In this document: positions 8,681 through 21,402 of the stretch, piece after piece
How the letters are laid out: each line of letters opens with the position of its first letter
Position numbering within the stretch: the first letter of the stretch is position 1
Assembly: GCF_014655595.1 (NCBI RefSeq)
Contig: NZ_BNBL01000003.1
Location: 193,877-257,876 of the forward strand
Direction: 5' to 3'
Origin: Streptomyces griseocarneus
GTDB taxonomy: Bacteria; Actinomycetota; Actinomycetes; Streptomycetales; Streptomycetaceae
DNA length: 64,000 nt
Program-made: the position numbers and the translations under genes
The notes under the pieces: generated by a model
The model's database searches: none
Told to the model about the DNA's origin: nothing
What the model saw: the letters and a program-made list of their open reading frames with translations, nothing else

Positions 8681-10189
8681 TCAGCCCTCGACGCCGAGCC
8701 GCTCCAGGATGAGCTCGCGCACGCGCGCGGCGTCCGCCTGGCCCCGGGTGGCCTTCATGACCGCGCCGACGAGCGCGCCCGCCGCCGCGACCTTGCCGGA
8801 GCGGATCTTGTCGGCGATGCCCGCGTTGGCCGCGATGGCCTCGTCCACGGCCGTGCCCAGCGCACCCTCGTCGGAGACGACCTTCAGGCCGCGCTTCTCG
8901 ACGACCTCGTCCGGGGCACCCTCGCCCGCGAGCACGCCCTCGATGACCTGGCGGGCCAGCTTGTCGTTGAGGAAACCCTCGGCGACCAGCGCGCACACCC
9001 GGGCGACCTGCTCGGGAGTGATCTCCATCGCCGCGAGGTCGGTGCCGGCCTCGTTGGCCCGGCGGGACAGCTCGCCCATCCACCACTTACGGGCGGACGC
9101 GGCGTCGGCACCGGCCTCGATCGTGGCGACGATCAGGTCGACCGCGCCCGCGTTGAGGATCGACTGCATGTCGTGCTCGGAGACGCCCCACTCCTCGCGC
9201 AGCCGGTTGCGGCGCACGCGCGGCAGCTCGGGCAGGCCCGCCCGCAGCTCCTCGACCCACTCGCGGGAGGGGGCCACCGGCACCAGGTCCGGCTCGGGGA
9301 AGTAGCGGTAGTCCTCCGCCTCCTCCTTGATGCGGCCGGAGGTGGTGGAGCCGTCCTCCTCGTGGAAGTGACGGGTCTCCTGCAGGATCGTGCCGCCCGA
9401 GGACAGCACGGCGGCGTGCCGCTGGATCTCGAAGCGGGCGGCGCGCTCGACCGAGCGCAGCGAGTTGACGTTCTTCGTCTCGCTGCGGGTGCCGAACTTC
9501 TGGGCACCCTTCGGCATCAGCGACAGGTTGACGTCGCAGCGCATCTGGCCCATCTCCATGCGGGCCTCGGAGACGCCGAGCGCCTTGATGAGCTCGCGCA
9601 GCTCGGCGACGTACGCCTTGGCGACCTCGGGGGCGCGCTCGCCCGCACCGGTGATCGGCTTGGTGACGATCTCGATGAGGGGGATGCCGGCGCGGTTGTA
9701 GTCCAGCAGGGAGTGGGACGCGCCGTGGATGCGGCCGGTGGCGCCGCCCACGTGCGTGGACTTGCCGGTGTCCTCCTCCATGTGGGCGCGCTCGATCTCC
9801 ACGCGGAAGACCTCGCCGTCCTCCAGCTGGACGTCCAGGTAGCCGTTGAAGGCGATGGGCTCGTCGTACTGGGAGGTCTGGAAGTTCTTCGGCATGTCCG
9901 GATAGAAGTAGTTCTTCCGGGCGAAGCGGCACCACTCGGCGATCTCGCAGTTCAGCGCGAGGCCGATCTTCACGGCCGACTCGACGCCGACGGCGTTGAC
10001 GACCGGGAGGGAGCCGGGCATGCCGAGGCAGGTGGGGCAGGTCTGCGAGTTGGGCTCGGCGCCCAGCTCCGTGGAGCACCCGCAGAACATCTTGGTCTTG
10101 GTGCCGAGCTCGACGTGCACCTCGAGGCCCATGACGGGCTCGAAGGTGGCAAGCGCCTCCTCGTACGACACCAGTTCAGTGACGGTCAC
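8681..10189 (-). CDS. gatB: Asp/Glu-tRNA(Asn/Gln) amidotransferase subunit B
   Basis: A 502-residue subunit of the GatCAB transamidase, which converts Glu-tRNA(Gln) and Asp-tRNA(Asn) to the correctly amidated forms. GatB binds the tRNA and carries out the kinase and transamidation steps with ammonia from GatA. The N-terminal cradle domain starts [10 protein letters not shown]. The zinc site is visible as CGCS and CPTC near residues 40-60. The helical and YqeY tail domains occupy the last 150 residues ([20 protein letters not shown] onward). Length is normal. It is last in the operon, 26 nt beyond the small membrane protein gene. Confidence 0.96.
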   Translation of the reverse strand: MTVTELVSYEEALATFEPVMGLEVHVELGTKTKMFCGCSTELGAEPNSQTCPTCLGMPGSLPVVNAVGVESAVKIGLALNCEIAEWCRFARKNYFYPDMPKNFQTSQYDEPIAFNGYLDVQLEDGEVFRVEIERAHMEEDTGKSTHVGGATGRIHGASHSLLDYNRAGIPLIEIVTKPITGAGERAPEVAKAYVAELRELIKALGVSEARMEMGQMRCDVNLSLMPKGAQKFGTRSETKNVNSLRSVERAARFEIQRHAAVLSSGGTILQETRHFHEEDGSTTSGRIKEEAEDYRYFPEPDLVPVAPSREWVEELRAGLPELPRVRRNRLREEWGVSEHDMQSILNAGAVDLIVATIEAGADAASARKWWMGELSRRANEAGTDLAAMEITPEQVARVCALVAEGFLNDKLARQVIEGVLAGEGAPDEVVEKRGLKVVSDEGALGTAVDEAIAANAGIADKIRSGKVAAAGALVGAVMKATRGQADAARVRELILERLGVEG

Positions 10190-10214
10190 GGAAAACTAAC
10201 CTCTCAGTCCCGGC

Positions 10215-10469
10215 TCAGCCCGCGAGGACGTCGTCGCTGTTCATGCGGCGCAGCTCGCGGACGAGCAGGGCGACGCCGGTGGCGATGGCCGCGGCGGAGA
10301 CGACCGCGTCGACGAGCTGGAGGGTGTCCTGCTCGCCGCGGGCCTTCTTCGCCTGCTTGATCACGCTCACCGCACCGAACAGCGTGGTGCCGATGGACAG
10401 GTACGTACCGGCCTTGGACTTCTTGAAGCCCTTGGCCTTCGTCAGCGCGCTCTTCTTGTCGGTGCTCAC
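10215..10469 (-). CDS. Small membrane protein encoded between gatA and gatB
   Basis: An 84-residue protein of unknown function. A Lys-rich N-terminus ([20 protein letters not shown]) is followed by a hydrophobic segment ([16 protein letters not shown]), a charged turn, and a second helix ([19 protein letters not shown]), then a basic tail. The GTG start overlaps the gatA stop as GTGA, so translation is coupled to GatA. From memory a gene of this type sits at the same place in other Streptomyces. Its constant position inside a tRNA-charging operon suggests either a membrane-associated function linked to it or simple hitch-hiking; neither is shown. Confidence 0.75.
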   Translation of the reverse strand: MSTDKKSALTKAKGFKKSKAGTYLSIGTTLFGAVSVIKQAKKARGEQDTLQLVDAVVSAAAIATGVALLVRELRRMNSDDVLAG

Positions 10470-11959
10470 AGCGACGGTGCCTCCTCGAGAATCGGGTGGC
10501 CCCAGCGCTCGGTGAACGCGGCCTCGACCGCGGCACCGACCTTGTAGAGCCGGTCGTCCTTCATGGCGGGAGCGATGATCTGCAGACCGACCGGCAGGCC
10601 GTCCTCGGGCGCGAGGCCGCAGGGCAGCGACATGGCGGAGTTGCCCGCCAGGTTGGTCGGGATGGTGCACAGGTCCGCGAGGTACATCGCCATCGGGTCG
10701 TCGGCGCGCTCGCCGATCGCGAAGGCGGTGGTCGGGGTCGTCGGGGAGACGATCACGTCGACCTGCTCGAACGACTTGTCGAAGTCGCGCGAGATGAGCG
10801 TGCGGACCTTCTGCGCCGAGCCGTAGTACGCGTCGTAGTAGCCGGAGCTCAGGGCGTACGTACCGAGCATCACGCGGCGCTTGACCTCGGGGCCGAAGCC
10901 GGCCTCGCGGGTCAGGGCGGTGACGTCCTCGGCCGAGCGGGTGCCGTCGTCGCCGACGCGCAGGCCGTAGCGCATGGCGTCGAAGCGGGCCAGGTTCGAG
11001 GAGCACTCGGACGGGGCGATGAGGTAGTACGCCGCCAGCGCCAGGTCGAAGGACGGGCAGTCCAGCTCGACGATCTCCGCGCCCAGCTCCTTGAGGAGCT
11101 CCACGGACTCGTCGAAGCGCTGGATGACGCCGGCCTGGTAGCCCTCGCCGCGGAACTGCTTGACGACGCCGACGCGCATGCCGGCGACCGAGCCGTTGCG
11201 GGCCGCCTCGACGACCGGCGGGACCGGGGCGTCGATGGACGTCGAGTCCAGCGGGTCGTGGCCGGCGATGACCTCGTGCAGCAGGGCCGCGTCCAGGACC
11301 GTACGGGCGCAGGGGCCGCCCTGGTCGAGGGAGGAGGAGAAGGCCACCATGCCGTAGCGGGAGACCGCGCCGTAGGTGGGCTTGACGCCGACCGTGCCGG
11401 TGACGGCGGCGGGCTGGCGGATGGAACCGCCGGTGTCCGTGCCGATGGCCAGGGGGGCCTCGTAGGCCGCGAGCGCGGCGGAGGAACCGCCGCCGGAGCC
11501 GCCGGGGATCTTGGTGAGGTCCCAGGGGTTGCCGGTCGGGCCGTAGGCGCTGTTCTCGGTGGAGGACCCCATGGCGAACTCGTCCATGTTGGTCTTGCCG
11601 AGGATGACGACGTCGGCGTCCTTCAGACGCTTGGTGAGCGTCGCGTCGTACGGCGGGATCCAGCCTTCGAGGATCTTGGAGCCGACGGTGGTCGGGACGC
11701 CCTTGGTGGTGAAGATGTCCTTCAGCGCCAGCGGGACGCCGGCCAGCGGGCCGAGCTCCTCGCCGCGCTCGCGCTTGGCGTCGACCTCGCGGGCCTGGGC
11801 GAGCGCGCCCTCGCGGTCGACGTGCAGGAAGGCGTGCACCTTCTCGTCGACGGCGTCGATGCGGGCCAGGTGGGCCTCGGTGACCTCTACGGCCGTGAGC
11901 TCGCCGGAGGCCACCTTGGCGGCGATCTCGGCGGCGGTGAGCTTGATGATCTCGCTCAT
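10466..11959 (-). CDS. gatA: Asp/Glu-tRNA(Asn/Gln) amidotransferase subunit A
   Basis: A 497-residue amidase-signature enzyme that hydrolyses glutamine and feeds ammonia to GatB. The Ser-cisSer-Lys triad is visible: Lys in [10 protein letters not shown] (about 80), and the serines in [13 protein letters not shown] and [12 protein letters not shown]. The C-terminal part ([19 protein letters not shown]) matches bacterial GatA. The start at 11959 lies 5 nt after the gatC stop. The stop overlaps the downstream GTG start by 4 nt. Confidence 0.97.
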   Translation of the reverse strand: MSEIIKLTAAEIAAKVASGELTAVEVTEAHLARIDAVDEKVHAFLHVDREGALAQAREVDAKRERGEELGPLAGVPLALKDIFTTKGVPTTVGSKILEGWIPPYDATLTKRLKDADVVILGKTNMDEFAMGSSTENSAYGPTGNPWDLTKIPGGSGGGSSAALAAYEAPLAIGTDTGGSIRQPAAVTGTVGVKPTYGAVSRYGMVAFSSSLDQGGPCARTVLDAALLHEVIAGHDPLDSTSIDAPVPPVVEAARNGSVAGMRVGVVKQFRGEGYQAGVIQRFDESVELLKELGAEIVELDCPSFDLALAAYYLIAPSECSSNLARFDAMRYGLRVGDDGTRSAEDVTALTREAGFGPEVKRRVMLGTYALSSGYYDAYYGSAQKVRTLISRDFDKSFEQVDVIVSPTTPTTAFAIGERADDPMAMYLADLCTIPTNLAGNSAMSLPCGLAPEDGLPVGLQIIAPAMKDDRLYKVGAAVEAAFTERWGHPILEEAPSL

Positions 11960-11964
11960 GCGGT

Positions 11965-12261
11965 TCAGTCCTCCCCCAGGATCTGCGGCACCTTGAAACG
12001 CTGCTGCTCCTGGGCGGGGGCGCCGGAGAGCGCCTCCTGGGGGGTCAGCGACGGGCGGACCTCGTCCGCTCGCATGACGTTGGTCAGGGGCAGCGGGTGG
12101 GAGGTCGGCGGTACGTCCTCGTCGGCCACATCGGAAACGCGGGCGACCGCGCCGATGATCACGTCGAGCTGTTCGGCGAAGTGGTCGAGCTCTTCCGCCT
12201 TCAGCTCCAGACGTGACAGCCGGGCGAGGTGAGCGACCTCCTCGCGCGTGATGCCAGGCAT
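11965..12261 (-). CDS. gatC: Asp/Glu-tRNA(Asn/Gln) amidotransferase subunit C
   Basis: A 98-residue helical subunit that stabilises GatA and clamps it to GatB. It begins [20 protein letters not shown] and carries the typical GatC tail with [15 protein letters not shown] and [12 protein letters not shown] chose the ATG at 12261 because it gives the conserved N-terminus; an upstream in-frame start would add 16 unrelated residues. It is the first gene of the gatCA-small protein-gatB operon, whose promoter should lie between 12262 and 12427, where a 15-bp palindrome is found. Confidence 0.95.
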   Translation of the reverse strand: MPGITREEVAHLARLSRLELKAEELDHFAEQLDVIIGAVARVSDVADEDVPPTSHPLPLTNVMRADEVRPSLTPQEALSGAPAQEQQRFKVPQILGED

Positions 12262-12334
12262 GCAGCGATCCTCAAGGGTGGTGGATTGGGTGTACGGCTT
12301 TCGCCCCAATCCTATGGCGCCGGGGAGCGTGCCC

Positions 12335-12349
12335 GCGAAACGGTTTCGC
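12335..12349. promoter_or_regulatory. 15-bp palindrome upstream of gatC
   Basis: GCGAAAC-G-GTTTCGC is a perfect inverted repeat with 7-bp arms. It lies 74-88 nt upstream of gatC and 79-93 nt after the rmdB-like stop. Its size and A/T-containing core look like a LacI- or TetR-type operator rather than a terminator. No regulator gene is adjacent. Confidence 0.3.
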
Positions 12350-12427
12350 CGCCGCTGGGTTCAGTGGTCATTTCGGGGGGTACCTCCCCGCCGCGCCGGC
12401 GTCCGGCCACGACGGGGGGGCGACCGC

Positions 12428-14524
12428 CTAGGTCACCGGCTGGTCCGCGTCCTCGTCGGCGGTGGCGGCCGCCAGCGGCTCGTCCTCCCGGCGCCAGCCG
12501 GAGGTGCTGCGCAGCCGCAGCCACGCCGTCGTCTCGTCGGGCGGCATCGCGGCGGCCACCAGCCAGCCCTGGACCGCGTCGCAGCCCAGGTCGCGCAGCC
12601 GCTCCCAGGTCTCGTCGTCCTCCACGCCCTCCGCGACGACGAGGAGCCCCAGCGAGTGGGCGAGGTCCAGGGTGCAGCGGACGATCTCCGCGTCCTCGTT
12701 GTCGATCGCCAGGCGGGCGACGAACGAGCGGTCGATCTTGAGCTCGCTCACCGGCAGCCGCCGCAGGTGGACCAGGGACGAATAGCCCGTGCCGAAGTCG
12801 TCGAGGGACATCTTCACGCCGTGGCCGGTGAGGCCGGCGAGGGTGTCGGCGGCCCGCTGCGGGTCCTCCAGCAGGACGTGCTCGGTTATCTCCAGCTGCA
12901 GGGCCCCCGGGGGGACGCCGTGCCGGGCGAGGCGGGCGGCCACCGAACCGGCGAACCCGGGAGTGTGAACGTCGCGCGGCGAGACGTTGACGGCGACCGG
13001 CACCTCCAGGCCCATGGCGCGCCACTTGGCGACCTGGCACAGCGCGGTCTCCAGGACGTACTCGGTCAGCCTCGGCATCAGCCCGGACGACTCCGCTATC
13101 GCGATGAACTCGTCCGGGGAGACCCGGCCGCGCTCGGGGTGCACCCAGCGCACCAGGGCCTCCAGCCCCTCCACGTGGCCGTCGAAGCCGACCTTGGGCT
13201 GGTAGTGGAGCTCGACCTCGCCGGCGTCCAGGGCGCGGCGCAGGTCGCCCAACAGGCCGAGCCGGTCGGGGGTGTTGCCGTCGCGGCGGGCCTCGTAGAC
13301 CTCGACGCCGCTGCGGTCGCGCTTGGCCTGGTACATCGCCACGTCGGCGCGGCGCAGCAGTCCCTCGGCGTCGAGGGCGTGGTCGGGGTAGACGGCGACG
13401 CCCGCGCTGGCCTCGAGGACGAGAGTGAGCCCGTCGAGGTCGAGGGGGGAGCCGAGGTCGGCGACGAGGTCCCGGGCCACGCGCTGGGCGCTGGTGAGGG
13501 AGTCGGTGGTGGGCAGCAGGACGGCGAACTCGTCGCCGCCGAGCCGGGCGGCCTCCGCGTCGCGCGGGAGGGCCAGGAGGAGGCGTTCCGCTATCTGCAG
13601 CAGGAGCCGGTCGCCGGCGAGGTGGCCGAGGGTGTCGTTGACGGACCGGAAGCGGTCGAGGTCGATCAGGACCAGCGCGGCGCGCTCGCCCGCCTGTTCG
13701 GCTTCGTCCAGGGCGTTCCATGTGCGCTGCAGCAGCCATTCCCGGTTGTGCAGGCCGGTGAGGGGGTCGCGCAGCTGCTCCTCGGCCCGGGCGCGGGCGA
13801 TCCACAGGGTGGAGTCCAGCGCGATCAGGGGCACGGCGAAGAGCGGGAGCAGCAGCGGTGAGTGGTCGGCGACGACGGCGATCAGCGGGGCGATCCCGAG
13901 CAGCGCGATGCCCACGAGGGCCTGCCGCACGAGGGCGGTGCGGGCGATGCTGGCGAGCGAGGAGCGCGGGGCCATCGAGTACCAGAGCAGGGCCCGGGTG
14001 ACGGCGAGGTAGAGGAAGGCCGCCAGCGCGATCCTGGGGGCGGCGGCGAGGTGCCAGGTGTCGGGGAGCCAGGGGTCCTCGACGGAGGCGCTGACGTCCC
14101 AGGAGACGAGAGCGAGCCCGGCGGCGGCGATGCCGAGGATGTCGACCGCGCCGTGGAGTAAGGCCTGCCGCCAGCGGTGCCGCCGGGCGGTGGCCACCAG
14201 GGTGACGACGGCGATGCTGATCAGCACGGCCGGGAGCCAGCCGTAGAGCAGCAGGACGGCCAGGGTGAGGGCGGCACCGGATCCGGTGCCGCCCCACCAG
14301 CGGTCGCGGCCCAGGGCGACGAGGTGGACGACGATGAGCGCGGTGAGCGTCGCCAGCGACCAGCCGACGGCCCCGCCGGGGAAGAGCGCCCGGCCCGAGG
14401 TGAGGGCCTGGAAGGTGCCCCCGGCGAGCGCCAGCGCGGCCAGGGCCAGACACAGCGTCGGCAGCCCGGGCGAGGAGAGCCGGCGCAGCCGCGATTCCGG
14501 TTCGGCGCTGTCGGTGGGTTTCAT
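12428..14524 (-). CDS. rmdB: Membrane GGDEF-EAL protein, RmdB-like c-di-GMP phosphodiesterase
   Basis: A bifunctional-architecture protein of 698 residues. About eight hydrophobic helices (roughly residues 25-235) precede a GGDEF domain with an intact RLGGDEFAVLL site and an EAL domain. All EAL catalytic motifs are present: EALVRW, NVSPRDVH, ITEHVLLE, DDFGTGYSS, ELKIDRSF, AEGVED and QGW. It should therefore be able to hydrolyse c-di-GMP; synthase activity is possible from the intact GGDEF. By architecture and position next to ligA it corresponds to RmdB of S. coelicolor, which affects morphology and development (recalled). I chose the ATG at 14524 with AGAGGGACGGGC upstream over a longer open frame to 14683. 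Confidence 0.88.
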   Translation of the reverse strand: MKPTDSAEPESRLRRLSSPGLPTLCLALAALALAGGTFQALTSGRALFPGGAVGWSLATLTALIVVHLVALGRDRWWGGTGSGAALTLAVLLLYGWLPAVLISIAVVTLVATARRHRWRQALLHGAVDILGIAAAGLALVSWDVSASVEDPWLPDTWHLAAAPRIALAAFLYLAVTRALLWYSMAPRSSLASIARTALVRQALVGIALLGIAPLIAVVADHSPLLLPLFAVPLIALDSTLWIARARAEEQLRDPLTGLHNREWLLQRTWNALDEAEQAGERAALVLIDLDRFRSVNDTLGHLAGDRLLLQIAERLLLALPRDAEAARLGGDEFAVLLPTTDSLTSAQRVARDLVADLGSPLDLDGLTLVLEASAGVAVYPDHALDAEGLLRRADVAMYQAKRDRSGVEVYEARRDGNTPDRLGLLGDLRRALDAGEVELHYQPKVGFDGHVEGLEALVRWVHPERGRVSPDEFIAIAESSGLMPRLTEYVLETALCQVAKWRAMGLEVPVAVNVSPRDVHTPGFAGSVAARLARHGVPPGALQLEITEHVLLEDPQRAADTLAGLTGHGVKMSLDDFGTGYSSLVHLRRLPVSELKIDRSFVARLAIDNEDAEIVRCTLDLAHSLGLLVVAEGVEDDETWERLRDLGCDAVQGWLVAAAMPPDETTAWLRLRSTSGWRREDEPLAAATADEDADQPVT

Positions 14525-14673
14525 GCCCGTCCCTCTCACAGCCGGCGGTGCCCGCGCCACGGCAGGCGCACATCCCAACAGTAGGCCGCAGAAGGCTACG
14601 GCGGGCAGCGATCGGCAGCGGTTGCCCGAATGCGTTCCGGCCTTCTGCAGCCATCTGGTATGCGCTGTAGGGG

Positions 14674-14697
14674 TAATGCCCACTGACTATGCGGGCA

Positions 14698-14700
<3 letters not shown>
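14674..14700 (-). terminator. Hairpin containing the ligA stop codon
   Basis: Arms TAATGCCC / GGGCATTA (8 bp, perfect) enclose an 11-nt loop. On the minus strand the left arm begins with the TAA stop of ligA itself. It would terminate or protect the 3' end of the ligA message ahead of rmdB. Confidence 0.5.
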
Positions 14701-17984
<3,284 letters not shown>

Positions 17985-18016
17985 CCAGGAAGGGTACGCA
18001 ACCGGGCGCCCGGGGA

Positions 18017-18715
18017 TCAGCCTCCGGAGTGTCCCGGGCGCACGGTCAGGTCGTGGATCTCCGCGTCGCGCGGCAGGTCGAGCGCGAGCAGCACGGTCGT
18101 GGCGACGGACCGGGGGTCGATCCACTTGTCCGGGGTGTACTCGTTGCCCTCCTGGCGCTGCACGTCCGCCTGCATGGGCGTGGCCACGCGGCCGGGGTAG
18201 ACGCTGGTGACGCGGACGCCGTTGGTGTGCTCCTCGTCGCGCAGGGAGTCGGCCAGGGCCTTGAGCCCGTGCTTGCTCGCGGCATACGCGCCCCACCCGC
18301 CGCGCGCGTTCAGCCCCGCGCCGGAGTTGAGGAAGACCACGTGGCCGCGGGACAGGCGCAGCTGGGGCAGCATCAGGCGGGTGAGCTCCGCCGGGGTGAC
18401 CAGGTTGACGGCGAGGGTGCGGTTCCAGGTCTTCGGGGTGAGCTCGCCGACGGGGCCGAGGTCGGAGACGCCGGCGATGTGCAGCAGCGAGTCGAGCCGG
18501 TCGGGCACGTTCTGGTGGCTGAGCGCCCAGGAGAGGCGGTCGGGGTTGGCGAGGTCGGCCACGAGCGTGTGGGCCCCGGGGAACCGGGCGGCCAGCTCCT
18601 TGGCCCGGCCCGCGTCGCGCGCCACGAGCCACAGTTCGTCGCCGCGCTCGTGCAGCCGCCGGGCGACCGCCTCGCCGATGCCCGAGCCGGAACCGGTGAT
18701 CAGATGTGTTGCCAT
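18017..18715 (-). CDS. Short-chain dehydrogenase/reductase
   Basis: A 232-residue SDR-fold oxidoreductase. The cofactor motif is TGSGSGIG (residues 7-14). The active site is Ser in FLNSGAG and YxxxK in YAASKHGLK, with NLVTP for the structural Asn. After the cofactor motif, the Arg in LVARD suggests NADP preference. The substrate is unknown. It precedes the MetE-like gene by about 30 nt on the same strand, so it is probably first in an SDR-metE-like-ligA transcript. Confidence 0.87.
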   Translation of the reverse strand: MATHLITGSGSGIGEAVARRLHERGDELWLVARDAGRAKELAARFPGAHTLVADLANPDRLSWALSHQNVPDRLDSLLHIAGVSDLGPVGELTPKTWNRTLAVNLVTPAELTRLMLPQLRLSRGHVVFLNSGAGLNARGGWGAYAASKHGLKALADSLRDEEHTNGVRVTSVYPGRVATPMQADVQRQEGNEYTPDKWIDPRSVATTVLLALDLPRDAEIHDLTVRPGHSGG

Positions 18716-18841
18716 GCCCCCCAGCTTGCCCTAATGCGGGCCGACGGGCCCCGGCCGGACGCTATGGACTGGTTTCGGCCGTCTCTGATCAGGTTCCGGG
18801 CTCGGTTAGGTCGCGAGTCCGTCACGGTGTTACCGGCGGTA

Positions 18842-18870
18842 TGGCGGACCGTGGACGGGTTGCCTAGCGT
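18842..18870 (+). promoter_or_regulatory. Possible promoter of the small lipoprotein gene
   Basis: TAGCGT (18865-18870) fits the Streptomyces TANNNT -10 hexamer, with TGGCGG 17 nt upstream as a weak -35. The block GTTGCCTAGCGTGACG closely resembles that before the downstream paralogue (GTTGTTAGCGTGACG), suggesting the promoter was duplicated with the gene. Confidence 0.3.
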
Positions 18871-18940
18871 GACGGACTCGTCGAAGGCGCCGGTCCCGGT
18901 GCCGTTCGACGTCTCCTGTCGCCCACCGAGAGCAGCCACT

Positions 18941-19393
18941 GTGAAGCTTCGTATCGTCCGTACCGCCGTCGCCTTCGGAATCGCCGCCATCACCCTCAGC
19001 GGAGCGAGCGGCTGCAGCGGCGGGTCGGGCGGGCCGGAGTCTTCCTCCGGCTCGGAGGAGACGTCCGTCAAGAGCGCGGCGGGTGTCGACGACGCCCGTG
19101 ACGCCCGGAAGGACGTCGAGATCTCCGAGTGCGCGTACGCGGACAAGAAGGGCGTCACGGCCAAGGTGAGCGTCACCAACGCCAGCGCGTCGTCGACCTT
19201 CAACTACGACGTCACCGTGAAGCTCACGGCCCCCGACGGCACGGCGCTGACCGACCAGAAGGCGTCCTTCCTCCTCGTCCGCCCCGGCCGCATGGACACC
19301 GCCGACGTCGCGGCCCCCCATGCCGGCAAGGCGGGCGCCTCCGCCGGCGGCGCCAAGTGCGAGGTCGCCAAGGTGGAGCGCGGCACCGGCTGA
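18941..19393 (+). CDS. Small putative lipoprotein (paralogue 1)
   Basis: A 150-residue protein of unknown function. The GTG start gives KLRIVRTAVAFGIAAITL and the lipobox SGASGC (Cys about residue 25), followed by a short Gly/Ser/Glu linker. A beta-sandwich-like domain then begins DVEISECAYADKKGVTAKV. This resembles the FxLYD-type domains that handle extracellular ligand or surface roles, but I cannot assign one. Two Cys in the domain (SECAY and AKCEV) are conserved with the neighbour and may form a disulfide. It is a tandem paralogue of the gene at 19591. Confidence 0.75.
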   Translation: MKLRIVRTAVAFGIAAITLSGASGCSGGSGGPESSSGSEETSVKSAAGVDDARDARKDVEISECAYADKKGVTAKVSVTNASASSTFNYDVTVKLTAPDGTALTDQKASFLLVRPGRMDTADVAAPHAGKAGASAGGAKCEVAKVERGTG

Positions 19394-19502
19394 GCCCCGT
19401 CGGACATGCCGTCCAATGACCTGATTTCGGCGACCCCCCGCCCCATTTCAGGACCAGTTGTGTCGCGGCCGTGTCACAGAAATCGCAAGGCCACGCTGGG
19501 AT

Positions 19503-19531
19503 TTGGCGCCATGTAAGAACGTTGTTAGCGT
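19503..19531 (+). promoter_or_regulatory. Predicted promoter of paralogue 2
   Basis: TTGGCG (19503-19508) and TAGCGT (19526-19531), separated by 17 nt, match the vegetative Streptomyces promoter pattern about 60 nt upstream of the GTG start. See the matching block before paralogue 1. Confidence 0.4.
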
Positions 19532-19590
19532 GACGTGCGCTCGTCAATGCAGCAACAACTTCAAGCCACTTCATCGGGGGAGTTCTCAGC

Positions 19591-20196
19591 GTGAAGCTTC
19601 GTCATGTCCGCGCGGCCGCCATCTTCGGTATCTGCGTCGTCGCCCTGACCGGAGCCCGTGGGCACCACGGCGGCAGCTGCTTCGGCGGTTCCAGCCACAG
19701 CAGCGGCTCGTCGTCCTCCGGCGGCTCCTCCACCACCACGGGCGGCAGCACGACCGGGGGCGACTCCTCCGGCGGCTCGTTCGGCGGTGGCACCACGAGC
19801 GGGGGCACGACGACCTCCGGTGGCACCACCACCTCCGGCACGTCGGGCGACTCCACCACCTCGGGCGGTACGACCACGGTCGGCGGCAGCGGCGGCAGCA
19901 ACAGCGCCATGCGCGACATCAAGATACGCAGCTGCGAGTACACCGACCGCCTCGGCATCACCGCGAAGATCGAGGCCACCAACAGCAGCGCCACGCTGAA
20001 GTACGACTACCGCCTCACGGTGAAGTTCTACGGCCCGGACCGCGAGCTGCTGGGCACCCGCAACCCGTCCATCCCGTTCGTCTCCCCCGGCAAGACGGAC
20101 ACGCTCGACGTCTCCCAGCCGTTCGTCCCGAAGGCGGGCACGTCGGGCACGGTCCGCTGCGAGGTCTCGAGCGTGACGCGGACCCCGCGGACCTGA
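19591..20196 (+). CDS. Secreted paralogue 2 with Ser/Thr/Gly-rich stalk
   Basis: A 201-residue protein with a GTG start and a strong GGGGGAG ribosome site. The signal segment KLRHVRAAAIFGICVVALTG is clearly homologous to that of the upstream neighbour, but the lipobox Cys is absent (GARGHHGGSCFGG). About 75 residues of Gly/Ser/Thr repeats (TTTSGG-type units, about residues 32-107) act as a stalk. The C-terminal domain (MRDIKIRSCEYTDRLGITAKI to VRCEVSSV) aligns with that of paralogue 1, including both Cys. It is probably surface-associated or secreted; function unknown. The stalk is not in the neighbour, so it expanded after duplication. The stop is 4 nt from the convergent mnmA stop. Confidence 0.75.
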   Translation: MKLRHVRAAAIFGICVVALTGARGHHGGSCFGGSSHSSGSSSSGGSSTTTGGSTTGGDSSGGSFGGGTTSGGTTTSGGTTTSGTSGDSTTSGGTTTVGGSGGSNSAMRDIKIRSCEYTDRLGITAKIEATNSSATLKYDYRLTVKFYGPDRELLGTRNPSIPFVSPGKTDTLDVSQPFVPKAGTSGTVRCEVSSVTRTPRT

Positions 20197-20200
20197 GCCG

Positions 20201-21358
20201 TCAGACGGTGCGGGCCGCGCCCGCCGTGGCCCGCACCGTCGACGCGATCGTCGCCGAGCCCACCACGCGCGTGCCGTCGTAGAGGACGATCGCCTGGCCC
20301 GGGGCCACGCCCCGGACCGGCTCGGCGAAGGAGACCCTGAGCTCCTCCCCCACCGGCTCCGCCGTCACCTCGCACTCGCCGCCGTGCGCGCGCAGCTGGG
20401 CGGTGTAGGTGCCGGGGCCCTGCGGGGCCGCGCCGCACCAGCGGGGCCTGATCGCCGTCAGGGCCGTCACGTCCAGGGCCTCCACCGGGCCCACCGTCAC
20501 CGTGTTGTTCACCGGGGAGATGTCCAGGACGTAGCGCGGCTTGCCGTCCGGGGCCGGGTGGCCGATGCGCAGGCCCTTGCGCTGGCCGATGGTGAAGCCG
20601 TACGCGCCCTCGTGCGTGCCCAGCTTGGCGCCGGACTCGTCGACGATGTCGCCCTCGGCCCTGCCCAGGCGCTTCGCCAGGAAGCCCTGGGTGTCGCCGT
20701 CGGCGATGAAGCAGATGTCGTGGCTGTCGGGCTTCTTCGCGACCGCCAGGCCCCGGCGCTCCGCCTCCGCGCGGATCTCGTCCTTCGTGGTGATCGTGTC
20801 GCCCAGCGGGAACATCGCATGGGCCAGCTGCCGCTCGTCCAGGACGCCGAGCACGTAGCTCTGGTCCTTGGCCATGTCGCTGGCACGGTGCAGCTCGCGC
20901 GTGCCGTCCTCGTTGAGCACGACGGTGGCGTAGTGGCCCGTGCACACCGCGTCGAAGCCCAGGGCGAGGGCCTTGTCCAGCAGCGCCGCAAACTTGATCT
21001 TCTCGTTGCAGCGCAGGCAGGGGTTCGGGGTGCGCCCGGCCTCGTACTCGGCGACGAAGTCCTCGACCACGTCCTCGCGGAAGCGCTCGGCGAGGTCCCA
21101 GCAGTAGAAGGGGATGCCGATGACGTCCGCGGCGCGGCGGGCGTCGCGCGAGTCCTCGATCGTGCAGCAGCCGCGCGCGCCCGTGCGGAAGGACTGCGGG
21201 TTCGCGGACAGCGCCAGATGCACGCCGGTCACGTCGTGGCCCGCCTCGACGGCGCGGGCCGCGGCGACGGCGGAGTCGACGCCGCCGGACATGGCGGCGA
21301 GGACGCGGAGCCCCTTGCGGGGGGCCTGGGGGTCGGGTGCACCGGGGAAGTCAGTCAT
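20201..21358 (-). CDS. mnmA: tRNA-specific 2-thiouridylase MnmA
   Basis: A 385-residue enzyme that adds sulfur to U34 of the Lys, Glu and Gln tRNAs, using ATP and a persulfide relay. The PP-loop ATP site [12 protein letters not shown] is near residue 25. The two catalytic cysteines are in [14 protein letters not shown] and in [11 protein letters not shown]. The C-terminal beta-barrel ([16 protein letters not shown]) is complete. I chose the ATG at 21358 because it fits the family N-terminus; the frame is open further upstream inside the desulfurase gene region. The likely sulfur donor gene lies 44 nt upstream on the same strand. Confidence 0.95.
   Translation of the reverse strand: MTDFPGAPDPQAPRKGLRVLAAMSGGVDSAVAAARAVEAGHDVTGVHLALSANPQSFRTGARGCCTIEDSRDARRAADVIGIPFYCWDLAERFREDVVEDFVAEYEAGRTPNPCLRCNEKIKFAALLDKALALGFDAVCTGHYATVVLNEDGTRELHRASDMAKDQSYVLGVLDERQLAHAMFPLGDTITTKDEIRAEAERRGLAVAKKPDSHDICFIADGDTQGFLAKRLGRAEGDIVDESGAKLGTHEGAYGFTIGQRKGLRIGHPAPDGKPRYVLDISPVNNTVTVGPVEALDVTALTAIRPRWCGAAPQGPGTYTAQLRAHGGECEVTAEPVGEELRVSFAEPVRGVAPGQAIVLYDGTRVVGSATIASTVRATAGAARTV
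20204..20240. terminator. Perfect 13-bp hairpin inside the mnmA 3' end
   Basis: Arms GACGGTGCGGGCC / GGCCCGCACCGTC, loop of 11 nt. It begins 8 nt after the stop of the plus-strand paralogue gene and overlaps the last codons of mnmA ([13 protein letters not shown]). It is well placed to end transcription from the plus strand; effects on mnmA are open. Confidence 0.6.
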
Positions 21359-21402
21359 AGCCCTACCAGGGTACGGGTCGCCGGAACGGCCCCCGGGCCC
21401 CC

